Shown piece by piece: positions 15,118-24,320 of a stretch of DNA of 64,000 nucleotides. Numbering within the stretch: position 1 is the first letter of the stretch; every line of letters begins with the position of its first letter. The DNA comes from Rossellomorea sp. SC111 (GTDB lineage: Bacteria > Bacillota > Bacilli > Bacillales > Bacillaceae_B): contig NZ_JANIOC010000016.1 of NCBI RefSeq assembly GCF_024733565.1, positions 1 to 64,000 of the forward strand, written 5' to 3'. The notes below the pieces were generated by a model that saw nothing but the letters and a program-made list of their open reading frames with translations, was not told the origin of the DNA and did not search any database. Position numbers and translations under genes: made by a program.

Positions 15118-15344
15118 ACCAAACACCTCTCCGAAAAGTAATGTAGAACACCTCCAATTATTCAGAATAATCAAATCATGGTCAATTGGGTTAATGAGAA
15201 CGGCTTTCTATGGGGAAATAGACGTGGAGAATGACAATTTCCCTGGAAATACCCCTGAATTCGACAAGGAAATGACCCGATTTACAATCAATCACCGCTA
15301 ATTTACGATTAGAACCAATAAAGCGACCAAGGAGGAGTCAGGAA

Positions 15345-15920
15345 ATGACGTGGCGTTTCGGCAAACTCGTGATTCCATGTTTAGTATGGATCAATCTATC
15401 ATTGACCCTCCATCTGATTGGGGAAACAGAAGCGGCTTTTTCCACTCAGGTAAAGAGCGGCACCCTGGCATTCTCGGCGGCATTCGTCTTTCCGGCTGCA
15501 ATTCAGCAGATGGAGGAAGAAGCAAGAGTGCAGGCTGATAAGATTGAGCAGCTGTATCAAGGATATGAGAAATTAAACCAGGAAGAAGCCCTTCTGTCAA
15601 AAGAAAAATTGGTTGAGGGGAATGAGGCTTTACAGGGACTTCATGACAAAATGGAAAGCTATTATCAGGAAGCACTAAACGACCCAAAGGAATATCCCTA
15701 TGTTATAGAAGGATTTTTAACAGTGGACAAGCTTGTGGGGGACATCGATGCTGAAGGGAAAATAACCAGGATGGAATCATATATTCAGAGTTTACGGGTT
15801 GCAGGGGAAACCGCTGTCGAACAGAAGATACGGGATGAAGAGGCAGACCCTGTCACAAGCGGATCGATCCCGATACAAGCCTCTGAAAGCGCTGAAAAAC
15901 AGGAAGGGGAATCCGAATGA
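15345..15920 (+). CDS. DUF4047 protein of the sipW-tasA locus
   Basis: A 191-residue exported protein. The hydrophobic N-terminus (LVIPCLVWINLSLTLHLIG) is followed by a short camelysin-like stretch (TEAAFSTQVKSGTLAFSAAF) that recalls the start of mature TasA, then a long charged, probably coiled-coil region (EEEARVQADKIEQLYQGYEKL). This is the DUF4047 family, found before sipW and calY/tasA in the B. cereus group and relatives. It overlaps sipW by four bases, so the two are translationally coupled. Function unknown; a periplasmic or surface accessory for fibre assembly, comparable in position to TapA, is an inference. Confidence 0.8.
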   Translation: MTWRFGKLVIPCLVWINLSLTLHLIGETEAAFSTQVKSGTLAFSAAFVFPAAIQQMEEEARVQADKIEQLYQGYEKLNQEEALLSKEKLVEGNEALQGLHDKMESYYQEALNDPKEYPYVIEGFLTVDKLVGDIDAEGKITRMESYIQSLRVAGETAVEQKIRDEEADPVTSGSIPIQASESAEKQEGESE

Positions 15921-16462
15921 GAAAATTATTCTTCATACTCAGAAAAATAACCATCACCATCACTTTCATCCTATTCTGTTCACTTGCCTTCATCGTCTTA
16001 TCCTCCAGGGCATCAGGAGGAGATCCGACGGTCCTCAATCATCAATTCAAGGTCGTCCTGTCTGGTTCCATGGAGCCCACGTTTCAAACGGGATCGGTGA
16101 TTGTAATCGAAAAAGTCAAAGCCGATCGGGAATATAAGAAAAATCAAATCATCACCTTCCGATCAGAGGATAAATTGATCACCCACCGAATAATCGACAT
16201 GAAAGAAAGCAACGGTCAAACTCTTTACGTCACAAAGGGGGACAACAATGACGCACCGGACCGGGGGTATGTCCTCACTCAAAACATCGTGGGAAGCTAT
16301 TCCGATTTCACCATCCCGTATCTTGGTTATGCGGTGAACTATGCGTCTTCGAAACTGGGATCGGCACTTCTACTATTCATTCCGGGACTACTTCTCGTTT
16401 TTTCAGCGGTACGATCCATTTTTGTGACATTGAAGGAAGTTGAAGTCAACACCACTGGTTGA
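15917..16462 (+). CDS. sipW: signal peptidase I SipW
   Basis: A 181-residue membrane peptidase of the ER type. An N-terminal transmembrane helix (ITITFILFCSLAFIVLSS) precedes the catalytic serine in VLSGSMEPTFQTGS; the general base is histidine, as in ER-type enzymes (LITHRIIDM), rather than lysine, and GDNNDAPD provides the conserved aspartates. A second helix lies near the C-terminus (SALLLFIPGLLLVFSAV). In B. subtilis SipW processes TasA and TapA specifically, and the tasA gene follows here 69 bases downstream. It is co-transcribed with the DUF4047 gene. Confidence 0.95.
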   Translation: MRKLFFILRKITITITFILFCSLAFIVLSSRASGGDPTVLNHQFKVVLSGSMEPTFQTGSVIVIEKVKADREYKKNQIITFRSEDKLITHRIIDMKESNGQTLYVTKGDNNDAPDRGYVLTQNIVGSYSDFTIPYLGYAVNYASSKLGSALLLFIPGLLLVFSAVRSIFVTLKEVEVNTTG

Positions 16463-16531
16463 TCCTGTTATTTGTCGATTGTGACGAATGATAGATTGAT
16501 AAATAGATAAAACAAAGGGAGGAAGAAGAAT

Positions 16532-17134
16532 ATGAGTTTTGCAAAGAAGGTAAGCAAGGGAGTATTAACGGCAGCATTGGGGTTTTCATTGATGGGTGGA
16601 GGTACATACGCTTATTTCAGCGATACGGTGGAGACGCAGAATACGTTTGCTGCTGGAACATTGGATCTTGCTGTGAATCCTGAAGTGGTCGTGAATGTGG
16701 AGAACATCAAGCCGGGTGATGAAATCCAGCGTGAATTTACACTGGAAAACAACGGAACACTCGACATCTACAAAGTACTCCTTGGGACAAGCTATACAGT
16801 GGAGGATGCGATGCAAAACGGGGCGGCCAATGGAGATGATCTCGCCAAGCATATTAAGGTCACCATCATGTACAATCAAGGAAGCGCCTATTCACCTGTA
16901 GTGGAAACATCTTTATTTGAACTGAAGAATCAGACACCGGATCTGACGGCCATGAATACATTCGTTGGAAGTGAAGTCGTTCCAGATGGAATCCCCGCTG
17001 GCGGCAGGGAGAAAATCCTCGTCCTCTTCGAATTCGTCGATAATGGCGAAGATCAGAATGAATTCCAGGGAGACGCCCTGAAGGTCAACTGGACGTTCAA
17101 TGCAGAGCAAGGCGAAGGGACGCTTCATGAATAA
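16532..17134 (+). CDS. tasA: TasA/CalY biofilm matrix fibre protein (camelysin family)
   Basis: A 200-residue secreted protein of the M73/camelysin family. The signal peptide (KKVSKGVLTAALGFSLMGGG) ends before TYAYFSDT, the hallmark start of mature TasA/CalY, followed by NTFAAGTLDLAVNP and NIKPGDEIQREFTLENNGTLDIYKV. The rest is a jelly-roll beta domain. In B. subtilis and B. cereus this protein forms the main proteinaceous fibres of the biofilm matrix. The adjacent sipW encodes its processing peptidase. The length is shorter than B. subtilis TasA (261) and close to B. cereus CalY. Confidence 0.93.
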   Translation: MSFAKKVSKGVLTAALGFSLMGGGTYAYFSDTVETQNTFAAGTLDLAVNPEVVVNVENIKPGDEIQREFTLENNGTLDIYKVLLGTSYTVEDAMQNGAANGDDLAKHIKVTIMYNQGSAYSPVVETSLFELKNQTPDLTAMNTFVGSEVVPDGIPAGGREKILVLFEFVDNGEDQNEFQGDALKVNWTFNAEQGEGTLHE

Positions 17135-17144
17135 ACGCTTAACG

Positions 17145-17175
17145 AAACCCCCTGGATGTCTCCAGGGGGGTTTTG
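17145..17175 (+). terminator. tasA operon terminator
   Basis: AAACCCCCTGGA / TCCAGGGGGGTTTT with a four-base loop, 10 bases after tasA. It also lies at the end of the convergent minus-strand gene. Confidence 0.92.
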
Positions 17176-19587
17176 TCACCCGACGGCGGAAGGGGTTTCG
17201 CATGCATGGATATAATCCAAAAGCTCCCCGGCCGGTACGGGCCTGCTGATGTAGTACCCTTGTGCATACTCACACTGCAATCTCCTCAGCCATTCCAATT
17301 GAGATTCGGTTTCCACCCCTTCTGCCACGATGGTCAGATTCAAATGCTTGGCCATGGCATGGATTGCGGAAACGATCGCTTTATTGGACTCATGATCATC
17401 GAGTCCAATGATGAAGCTCCGGTCGATCTTCAACGTTTGAATCGAGAATTTCTGGAGATAACTTAATGAGCTGTATTCGATGCCGAAATCATCGATGGCG
17501 ATGGATACGCCGATCTCCCGCAGGGCATTCAGTTTTGCCAGGGCTTCCTCGACATGGTGCATCGTCGTGCTTTCCGTGACCTCGAGTTCGATGAGGGAAG
17601 GGGGGACATCGTATGTGTTCAGTACATCCCTCACCATGTCGACAAATGTAGCATCGTGAAACTGCCGGGAAGAGACATTGACTGAAATCTTGAACTCATG
17701 ACCCTCCTGGATCCAGACCTTCAGCTGCTTGCAGGATTCAATCAGGATGCGGTGTCCAAGTGGAATGATCAGCCCCGTTTCTTCGGCTAGAGGAATAAAG
17801 TCCACTGGTGAAATCAAGCCCTTTACCGGATGATTCCACCTCACCAACGCTTCCACCCCGACAATCCTGTTCGTCGTTAGTGAGAGCTGAGGCTGGTAAT
17901 AAAGCTCAAACTCTTCATTGATCAGCGCTTTTCTAAGATTTTCCTCTAGCTCGATCGGATTGATCCCTTTCTCTTCAAGCTGATCGGAAAATAAAAGCTG
18001 ATAGGCGCCTTCGCTCTTTTTCATCGTATACATGGCGATGTCGGCCTTTTTCAAAAGAGTGGAGAGATCACGCCCATCTTGAGGATAAAGGGAGATCCCG
18101 ATGGAAGTGGACGTGATGATGTCATGGCCCCCGATATCGAATGGGACTTCCAGGCTTTCATGAATCGCTGCCGTCACCTTATGGACGTCATTCCGGCATC
18201 CGATGGTAGGAAGAAGGATGATGAACTCGTCCCCGCTCATCCGTGCAATGAAACCTTTCGTTCCAAGCACCTTCACGCATCTTTTCCCCACACGGGAGAT
18301 GAGCTCGTCGCCGTACCCATGGCCCAATGTGTCATTGACGATTTTAAATCGGTTCAAGTCGAGGAGCAGGATGGCCATCTGCTCGTGCCCCTCCTGAACT
18401 TTTTTCTCGAACTCTTCATTAAAATAGCGCCTGTTCGGTAATCCGGTCAGTTCATCATGATAGGCGAGGTACTGGATTTGCTCCTTGTCCCGGATCGCTT
18501 CCGTAATATCCGACGCTAGGACATGGGCACCGGTCACTTCCCCGTCGAGATGAATCGGCACCACAATGATCTGAATGGACATGATGTGCCCTTTCCGATG
18601 TGTGAGTTTCATTTCGAACTTCGAGGGTTCCCCAATCAAGGATTTCTGGAATGCGGTCTGGATCTGGTCCAGATCCTTCTCCATGACAAACGATTGGAAG
18701 CCTTGACCAATCATCATCTCGATAGGGTAGCCTGTCATTTCCGCTGCCCTATTATTGGCTTCAATAATGACGGCATCTCGATTATAGGTGAAAATGGCGG
18801 AAAGATTATTCTGATATAAGGACCTGTATTCCTGTTCCTTCTCGTAAATATCCTTCATCTGTTTTTTATGCAAATCATTGGCCAAATGGTCCGGAATGAA
18901 CCATAGTGCCAGCAGGATGCCCATTTCAATGATAAAAGGAATCATCTGATTGTTTTCCACCCGGGAAAGCTGCGGTCCATATTTCTCCGGTGAAAGAAGG
19001 GAGTAAGCTGTCAGATAGGTAATCCCTGAGAAACCAAGTCCCATAATGAAGCTCCAGAATGCGTGCGTTTTTCCTCTATACGAACTGCTTTCCTGATTAT
19101 TAAGCTGGAGGAGCATCCGGAAAAAAGGAAACGTCACGCCAAGTGTCATTAGAATCGTCAACCCTATGTACATCGGTTTGAATTCAACATGAGGATAAAT
19201 CAATCCGCTATACGTGGCGAAATTCCCCGCCATCATGATCAGGGAAAAAATGAACCCTCCCTTGATGAAGTGCACCTTATCCGTATTCACGTCCTGAAAT
19301 AGCCGTAGAGACAGATAAATGCTAAAAAAACAAATAACGATAAAAATCGGAGCGAAATAGATGAACCGCTGGATGAAGATGTCGTATGAAACCATCAACG
19401 TCACTGAAGCGTGGAGCAGACAGTAAAGAATCGTATAAATAAAGGAAGGGAGCCACAACTCTTTTTTGCTCACCAGTTGTTTCTGGCCGTTTCGCTTGAA
19501 CGCTTCCTTTAGTGCCAAATAGCTGCAACCGGCCGATAATAGAACGCTCAAAGTTATATTAATGAAAATTAGTAGAGTATCAGCCAT
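17176..19587 (-). CDS. membrane PAS-GGDEF-EAL cyclic-di-GMP protein
   Basis: An 803-residue protein with about seven or eight N-terminal transmembrane helices (residues 1-230), a PAS domain (AIFTYNRDAVIIEANNRAAEMTG, about 260-370), a GGDEF domain (DELTGLPNRRYFNEEF; active-site loop RMSGDEFIILL) and a C-terminal EAL domain (GVEALVRWNHPVKGLISP; IDDFGIEYSSLSYL; KIDRSFI; AEGVETESQLEWL). The cyclase loop is SGDEF, usually functional, and the EAL metal ligands appear intact, so it may make or break cyclic-di-GMP. GGAGGTACTA precedes ATG 19587. Its location beside sipW-tasA is consistent with a role in the motility/biofilm switch, but that is inference. Confidence 0.93.
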   Translation of the reverse strand: MADTLLIFINITLSVLLSAGCSYLALKEAFKRNGQKQLVSKKELWLPSFIYTILYCLLHASVTLMVSYDIFIQRFIYFAPIFIVICFFSIYLSLRLFQDVNTDKVHFIKGGFIFSLIMMAGNFATYSGLIYPHVEFKPMYIGLTILMTLGVTFPFFRMLLQLNNQESSSYRGKTHAFWSFIMGLGFSGITYLTAYSLLSPEKYGPQLSRVENNQMIPFIIEMGILLALWFIPDHLANDLHKKQMKDIYEKEQEYRSLYQNNLSAIFTYNRDAVIIEANNRAAEMTGYPIEMMIGQGFQSFVMEKDLDQIQTAFQKSLIGEPSKFEMKLTHRKGHIMSIQIIVVPIHLDGEVTGAHVLASDITEAIRDKEQIQYLAYHDELTGLPNRRYFNEEFEKKVQEGHEQMAILLLDLNRFKIVNDTLGHGYGDELISRVGKRCVKVLGTKGFIARMSGDEFIILLPTIGCRNDVHKVTAAIHESLEVPFDIGGHDIITSTSIGISLYPQDGRDLSTLLKKADIAMYTMKKSEGAYQLLFSDQLEEKGINPIELEENLRKALINEEFELYYQPQLSLTTNRIVGVEALVRWNHPVKGLISPVDFIPLAEETGLIIPLGHRILIESCKQLKVWIQEGHEFKISVNVSSRQFHDATFVDMVRDVLNTYDVPPSLIELEVTESTTMHHVEEALAKLNALREIGVSIAIDDFGIEYSSLSYLQKFSIQTLKIDRSFIIGLDDHESNKAIVSAIHAMAKHLNLTIVAEGVETESQLEWLRRLQCEYAQGYYISRPVPAGELLDYIHACETPSAVG

Positions 19588-19632
19588 TAGTACCTCCGTC
19601 CAAATACCTATTTCTAACAGTATAGCATGTAT

Positions 19633-19640
19633 TTCGACAG
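19633..19640. promoter_or_regulatory. 0A-box-like site upstream of the GGDEF-EAL gene
   Basis: TTCGACAG lies about 46 bases upstream of the minus-strand start, with a second partial match (ATCGACAG) 30 bases further on. The Spo0A box core is TTCGACA. A candidate only. Confidence 0.35.
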
Positions 19641-19676
19641 CATTTTCCTATTTTTTCATTTTATCGACAGAGTTCT

Positions 19677-20894
19677 TCAACGGCTAGCCTCCAATTTCCT
19701 GGTCAGGAGTATGGCTCTGTCCAGCTGTTCCATTTCGACGTAGTGCTCATAAAGCACCTTCCCATACCGTTCGATCAACAGAAGATTGTTTGTTTCGAGG
19801 AAATGGGGAAGGGCTTCTTTTTCCAAATAGGAAACATATTCATCCCGGCACTGATTCTTTTGGAGGGAGAACAGTTCGAACAATTTAAGAAATAAAGAGC
19901 TTTTTAAATGTTTGCTTAATTGAAGCCCAAGGTGGATGTGTTTCTCCAGCTCTTTATCAGAACAAAGCTCACCTTCCATGCAGGCATCCGTGTAATTGCA
20001 CAGTCTTCCCAAGTAGGTGACGGACCCTTTTTCCGCAAGGGTGAGTGCCTCTTTGAAGCAACGGCTTGCACTTGCAAAGTCGCAACGATTGTAATACTCA
20101 TAGCCTAAGTTGTTCAAGAGCATCCCTTTCTGCTCAAGGAATCCAAGGGAATCACAATCCTCAATCAGATTCCGGTACCTTTCAATCAAATGGTTTTCAT
20201 CACTTAATTGCAGTAACATGAGGGACTCTGCTTTGATGGAACCAAGATAATTATTCGTCTCTTTAAAATAACTGAGTGCTTTCTCTGCATAGAAATACGC
20301 CATGACCTTATTCCCGACGCAGTGGTAGGCAATGGATAAATGATAATAACATTCACGAATCTGGTAGTCATTCATATCAATTTTTTGTAACACTTGGATG
20401 GCTTTCTGCTGGTTCTCATAGGAGTTTCGATTGATATAGATGATCCCCTGTACATGATGAAAGAGATTGGTTTCAAAAGCCGGCAGATTTCCACGGTTGA
20501 TGGAATCAAGGATGGAAGAAGCCGCGTCCGCTTTTTGATGGAGGATATAGTACCTCGCCCTGAGCAGGTGATAATAAGTACTGTACTTGGAGGATTCAAG
20601 AAAAGCTGATTTCTCCAGTTGTGACTTGATTTTCTCCACGAGGTTCATCCTTCTCATAATGATACTGTTATGCCAGAGATGGAGCTGCTGTTCAAGGAGA
20701 TGGTATGCCTCGATTTCATGATGGATATCAATCCCCAGACGTTCAGAAAAAAGGGAGATGATTTCATCCGAATAAGCCGTTTTGCCCCGTTCAATTTTAC
20801 TCACATGTGTCGTGGTACAAATTCCCTCTCCGAGCTGAGACTGGGTCAGACCTGCTTTCTCCCTGTAAAGACGAATGATTTCCCCTGTGTGCAT
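19677..20894 (-). CDS. XRE-type regulator with TPR domain
   Basis: A 405-residue protein with an N-terminal helix-turn-helix (GEIIRLYREKAGLTQSQLGEG; THVSKIERGKTAYSDEII, residues 1-65) followed by a long array of tetratricopeptide-like helical repeats (YYHLSIAYHCVGNKVMAYFYAEKAL; LLNNLGYEYYNRCDFASASRCFKEAL). This is the architecture of RNPP-like regulators (PlcR, NprR, Rgg-like) that bind exported peptides, but no cognate propeptide gene was found next to it, so peptide control is uncertain. The start is ATG 20894 after AGGAGGGATC; the 50 extra upstream residues in the open frame read through that site and are rejected. Confidence 0.85.
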   Translation of the reverse strand: MHTGEIIRLYREKAGLTQSQLGEGICTTTHVSKIERGKTAYSDEIISLFSERLGIDIHHEIEAYHLLEQQLHLWHNSIIMRRMNLVEKIKSQLEKSAFLESSKYSTYYHLLRARYYILHQKADAASSILDSINRGNLPAFETNLFHHVQGIIYINRNSYENQQKAIQVLQKIDMNDYQIRECYYHLSIAYHCVGNKVMAYFYAEKALSYFKETNNYLGSIKAESLMLLQLSDENHLIERYRNLIEDCDSLGFLEQKGMLLNNLGYEYYNRCDFASASRCFKEALTLAEKGSVTYLGRLCNYTDACMEGELCSDKELEKHIHLGLQLSKHLKSSLFLKLFELFSLQKNQCRDEYVSYLEKEALPHFLETNNLLLIERYGKVLYEHYVEMEQLDRAILLTRKLEASR

Positions 20895-21023
20895 GGATGA
20901 TCCCTCCTGTGTGATGTATCCTGAAGAGTAGTATTTGTTGAGGATGCTGGATTTTCCTGCATAGGAAGGGGGATGAAAGATAAATGAGAAGGATGGCATG
21001 GATTTTGGGGTGTGGTGTGAAAC

Positions 21024-21056
21024 AAAAAAACCTCTCCGAACCACCCGGAAAGGTCA
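21024..21056 (-). terminator. terminator after sco gene
   Basis: On the minus strand ACCTTTCCG / CGGAGAGGT closes a short loop and is followed by seven T residues, overlapping the last codons of the Sco gene. Confidence 0.85.
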
Positions 21057-21644
21057 CTTCAATCGCTCCATATCTTCTATTATTTCTTCATAAGGAGGAT
21101 TCGACACGCCTTCATACTGCTTCAACAATACACCGTTCTCACTCACTAGATAAAAAGAGGTCCCGTGGACGAACTGGTCTGAACCCTCGACCGCAGCAGC
21201 GGGAGTTTTAAACGACACATTAGCGAAGGATTCAATCTCATCCCGGGAGTATCCCGTCAGGAAGCTCCAGTTCCCGGCATCGAATTCATACCGGCTGCTG
21301 TATTCCTTCAGTACTTCCGGGGTGTCATGCTCCGGGTCGACGCTGATTGAAACCAATTGGACTTCATCATCCAATCCAGCCTCTGCAATCTTCTTCTGAA
21401 GCTTAGCCATATTCGCCGTCATCGGCAGGCAGACGGTATCACAATTCGTGAAGATAAAATCGGCCACCATGATCTTCCCTTTATTGAGAGCGGTAAGCGA
21501 CGTCTTCTCCCCATTCTGATCAACGGCGGATAAGTCCCCGACCTCCACCTTCATCGGAAACGACTCCTCCACATCCTGACCCTGACATCCGCTCAACAGC
21601 AGAAAACATAAGGTAACAATAGAAATCATAGACTTTACACCCAC
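21054..21644 (-). CDS. scoI: SCO1/SenC-type copper chaperone lipoprotein
   Basis: A 196-residue thioredoxin-fold protein that delivers copper to the CuA centre of cytochrome c oxidase on the outer face of the membrane. A signal peptide ends in the lipobox LLSGC. The copper site is FTNCDTVCLPMT (CxxxC) together with the conserved histidine in FVHGTSFYLV; the DPEHDTPEVLKEY segment is typical. Start is GTG 21644, seven bases after AAGGGGG. Monocistronic: upstream lies a repeat hairpin that separates it from the ABC importer. Orthologous by description to B. subtilis YpmQ (ScoI). Confidence 0.92.
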   Translation of the reverse strand: MGVKSMISIVTLCFLLLSGCQGQDVEESFPMKVEVGDLSAVDQNGEKTSLTALNKGKIMVADFIFTNCDTVCLPMTANMAKLQKKIAEAGLDDEVQLVSISVDPEHDTPEVLKEYSSRYEFDAGNWSFLTGYSRDEIESFANVSFKTPAAAVEGSDQFVHGTSFYLVSENGVLLKQYEGVSNPPYEEIIEDMERLK

Positions 21645-21666
21645 TGCGCTACCCCCTTCTATAATA

Positions 21667-21700
21667 GAGGTCCGTCCCTCAACGTGGAGGGACGGACCTT
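21667..21700. repeat. dispersed element, inverted pair forming a hairpin (copies 3 and 4)
   Basis: GAGGTCCGTCCCTC (21667-21680) and GAGGGACGGACCTT (21687-21700) are a near-perfect inverted repeat with a six-base loop. The hairpin sits between the importer operon and the Sco gene and probably ends the importer transcript or blocks read-through. Confidence 0.9.
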
Positions 21701-21705
21701 GCTCG

Positions 21706-22698
21706 TTAGTCGATGAATTGTTTGTCGATGAGATCGGTAAATTTTGGTTTTTCTTTCAGGAATTTGAGTTCGTAGGAGGAGTCGGCGAATGCCTGGACGG
21801 CGTCTGAGTCCACTTTGTATGTGAATCCGATGCGTTCCCATGCCTGGTCGACAACTTCTTTACTCAGGTCCTGGCCGGTGACTTCTTTTACGTCTTTGAT
21901 CGTGATTTCTTTCGCTTCTTCAGGATTTTTTTCTATAAATGAAGTCGCTTCTTTATGGGCATCGACGATCTTTTGAATCGTGTCCGGATGTTCTTTGACC
22001 GATTTTCCTGACGCCACGAGTACGGAAGCAGGAAGTGTTTCCCCGAAGGAAATTTCATCATGATCGATGATGATGTTGGCGCCTGTTTCCTGTTGGATCA
22101 CCGCGGCCCAAGGTTCAGGAGCGACGGCGATGTCGACTTTCCCTGATTTCAACATGTTCGCATATTGGGCAGGGTTCCCTGTTACGTGCTTCATCGTGCC
22201 CCCGATGCGCTGGGACTCGATCCCGTGCTCGCCGAGGAAGGTTTCCACCTGGACATCATGGGTACAACCGACTGCCGGAGTGATGAACGATTTGCCTGCA
22301 AAATCCTCTACGGACTTCACGCCACTTTCTTTACTCGCAAGGACCACGGTTCCACCCGTCGATCCGCCACCGATGATTTTCACATCGGCACCGGTCATAT
22401 AGTTATTCATGGCTGGCCCTGGTCCAACAAGACCCGCATCGATATCACCCGTTTTCAAGGCGGTCATGAACGAAGAACCATCCGGGAACGTTTTGTATTC
22501 CACCTTCGTGCCGTCTCCCAGTTCTTTTTCATAAAATCCTTTGTCTTTGGCAACCATGGCCGGGACGTGGTTAATATTCGGGAAGTAGCCGATGACAACT
22601 TTCTTGCTGACATCTCCCGAGCTTTTTTCTGTCCCGCAGCCAGCAAGGACCCCAAGGAATGTGAAGAAAATCGTGAGTAGTAAAAACATCTTTTTCAT
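21706..22698 (-). CDS. ABC importer binding lipoprotein, sulfonate/nitrate (SsuA/NrtA) type
   Basis: A 330-residue periplasmic-type binding protein tethered by a lipid (signal ending LAGCG). The family pattern is clear: VVIGYFPNINHVPAMVAKDKGFYEKEL at the N-terminus, DIDAGLVGPGPAMNNYMTG, FAGKSFITPAVGCTHDVQVETFL, and VAPEPWAAVI. It captures the substrate for the permease and ATPase encoded upstream in the same operon. The NMT1/SsuA family includes alkanesulfonate, taurine, nitrate and thiamine-precursor binders; the substrate cannot be set from sequence, with aliphatic sulfonates most likely. Last gene of the three-gene operon. Confidence 0.88.
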   Translation of the reverse strand: MKKMFLLLTIFFTFLGVLAGCGTEKSSGDVSKKVVIGYFPNINHVPAMVAKDKGFYEKELGDGTKVEYKTFPDGSSFMTALKTGDIDAGLVGPGPAMNNYMTGADVKIIGGGSTGGTVVLASKESGVKSVEDFAGKSFITPAVGCTHDVQVETFLGEHGIESQRIGGTMKHVTGNPAQYANMLKSGKVDIAVAPEPWAAVIQQETGANIIIDHDEISFGETLPASVLVASGKSVKEHPDTIQKIVDAHKEATSFIEKNPEEAKEITIKDVKEVTGQDLSKEVVDQAWERIGFTYKVDSDAVQAFADSSYELKFLKEKPKFTDLIDKQFID

Positions 22699-22736
22699 TA
22701 TTTATCCTCCTAATGGCGGGTGAACCCGCAAATTTT

Positions 22737-23507
22737 TTATGATTCCAATCCCCAGCGCTTGATCACAGATTTCTCGATTCGCTGGAAAAGTAACTGATCG
22801 ACGATGGCCCCGATGACGCCGATGATGATCATGACGGCGATCACCAGGCTCATGTCACCGAAATCCGAAGCGTAGCGGAGCGTGTATCCAAGCCCGGGCC
22901 CTGTACTGAGGAGTTCGCCTGCCATCAGTGCCCGCCAGGCGAATGCCCAGGCAAGGCGCGATCCGGTGACCACATAGGGGATCGATGCCGGGAAGATGAC
23001 CCGGATGAATAAGTCCAATCCTTTCGAGCCCATCGTCTGTGCGGCTTTTAAAAAGAGGGGGGAGACGTTCTTGATTCCCATCCGGATATTAAGGGCCATG
23101 ACGAATGTTCCCCCGAGGATGACGACGAATATGACAGCTTTTTCATTGAGTCCGAACCACATGATGGCTAAGGGCAGCCAGACGATGCTCGGTACACTCT
23201 GAAATGCGAGAAGCAATGACCCCAGCGTATCGTCGGCGGTCTTTGATTTTGCCAGAAGTACGCCGATGCTTGTGCCGATGACTAACGAAATCCCAAGCCC
23301 GATAAATAGACGTTTGAAGCTCGCGATCAAATCGATGATCAGCGTTTGATCGGCAATGCCTGTGTAGAGTGCATGGAAAACGGAAGTAGGCGAAGGAAGG
23401 ATGATTTCCGTCCAGAATCCCAATCGTGACCCGGATTCCCAAAGGCCGATGATGAGGGCAAAGAAGATGATGCGTTTAAGAGCTGTGTTCATAGGCCAAT
23501 TCCTCAC
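22737..23507 (-). CDS. ABC importer permease, SsuC/TauC type
   Basis: A 256-residue inner-membrane permease with about six transmembrane helices (RIIFFALIIGLWESGSRLGF; LVIGTSIGVLL; VIFVVILGGTFVMALNIRMGI). The cytoplasmic coupling loop contains AAQTMGSKGLDLFIRVIFPASIP, the EAA-type motif contacting the ATPase. It overlaps the ATPase gene by 32 bases, which shows close translational coupling, and is followed 38 bases later by the binding protein. Subfamily as for SsuC/NrtB; substrate uncertain. Confidence 0.92.
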   Translation of the reverse strand: MRNWPMNTALKRIIFFALIIGLWESGSRLGFWTEIILPSPTSVFHALYTGIADQTLIIDLIASFKRLFIGLGISLVIGTSIGVLLAKSKTADDTLGSLLLAFQSVPSIVWLPLAIMWFGLNEKAVIFVVILGGTFVMALNIRMGIKNVSPLFLKAAQTMGSKGLDLFIRVIFPASIPYVVTGSRLAWAFAWRALMAGELLSTGPGLGYTLRYASDFGDMSLVIAVMIIIGVIGAIVDQLLFQRIEKSVIKRWGLES

Positions 23508-24264
23508 TTATCACTTTGTCGATTTCTTTCTTTAAATAACTCATGATATGTTCTTCGATTTTTACCATTTCTTCCTTATGTGCATCCCGGGGACGGGGGA
23601 TATCCACGTTGATATCTGCCAAAATCGTTCCGGGCCGGGTCCCCATGACGATGATCCGGTCTGATAGCTTGATAGACTCCGAGATGCTGTGAGTGACGAA
23701 CAGGACGGTCTTCTTCGTTTCCATCCAGATTGTTTCAAGCTGATGGTGGAGGCGGGAGCGTGTCTGTTCATCCAGGGCGCCGAATGGTTCATCCATGAGC
23801 AGGATCTCCGGATTCATGGAGAGGGCACGGGCGATTGCCACCCGCTGCTGCATTCCTCCAGAAAGCTCATGAGGATAATGATCCTGATAGTTTCCGAGCT
23901 GGACCATATGTAAGTATTTGGCTGCCTGGGCTCTTGCCTCTTTCTTGGACATTTCTTTTTTTAAAGGGAAAGTGACGTTGTCCCGGACATTCAGCCACGG
24001 AAACAGCGCAGCCTGCTGGAAGACCATGCCCCGGTCTTTTCCGGGTTTCTTTATCGGATTTCCGTCTACAAGGACTTCTCCGGATGTAGAATCGGTCAAT
24101 CCCGCCACAATCGAAAGAAGGGTGGACTTCCCGCAACCCGATGGTCCCAGGATGGATACGAATTCGCCCTTTTCAATCTCGAGATTAATCTCTTTCAGCA
24201 CTTCAGTGGGATTACCCGTCTTATCAAGGTATTGCTTATTTAAAAGATTGATCTCGATGAACAT
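23476..24264 (-). CDS. ABC importer ATPase, SsuB/TauB type
   Basis: A 262-residue ATP-binding subunit with Walker [13 protein letters not shown]-loop [13 protein letters not shown], signature [15 protein letters not shown], Walker [13 protein letters not shown] and the switch histidine in [11 protein letters not shown]. The PWLNV..N segment after the Q-loop is typical of the nitrate/sulfonate/taurine subfamily. First gene of the operon. The upstream region (24285-24325) carries an AT-rich imperfect repeat, ATTCCGACTAAACTAATAAG on the minus strand, resembling what I recall of CymR/sulfur-control sites. Confidence 0.93.
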   Translation of the reverse strand: MFIEINLLNKQYLDKTGNPTEVLKEINLEIEKGEFVSILGPSGCGKSTLLSIVAGLTDSTSGEVLVDGNPIKKPGKDRGMVFQQAALFPWLNVRDNVTFPLKKEMSKKEARAQAAKYLHMVQLGNYQDHYPHELSGGMQQRVAIARALSMNPEILLMDEPFGALDEQTRSRLHHQLETIWMETKKTVLFVTHSISESIKLSDRIIVMGTRPGTILADINVDIPRPRDAHKEEMVKIEEHIMSYLKKEIDKVISEELAYEHSS

Positions 24265-24284
24265 TCCATCACCCCTTATCTTAT

Positions 24285-24320
24285 AATTCTTATTAGTTTA
24301 GTCGGAATATAAATAATACA
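24285..24320 (-). promoter_or_regulatory. candidate sulfur-control (CymR-like) site
   Basis: On the minus strand, ATTCCGACTAAACTAATAAG followed by AATTAT lies just upstream of the importer operon. It resembles my recollection of CymR binding regions before Bacillus sulfur-assimilation genes. Low confidence without a motif scan. Confidence 0.25.
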
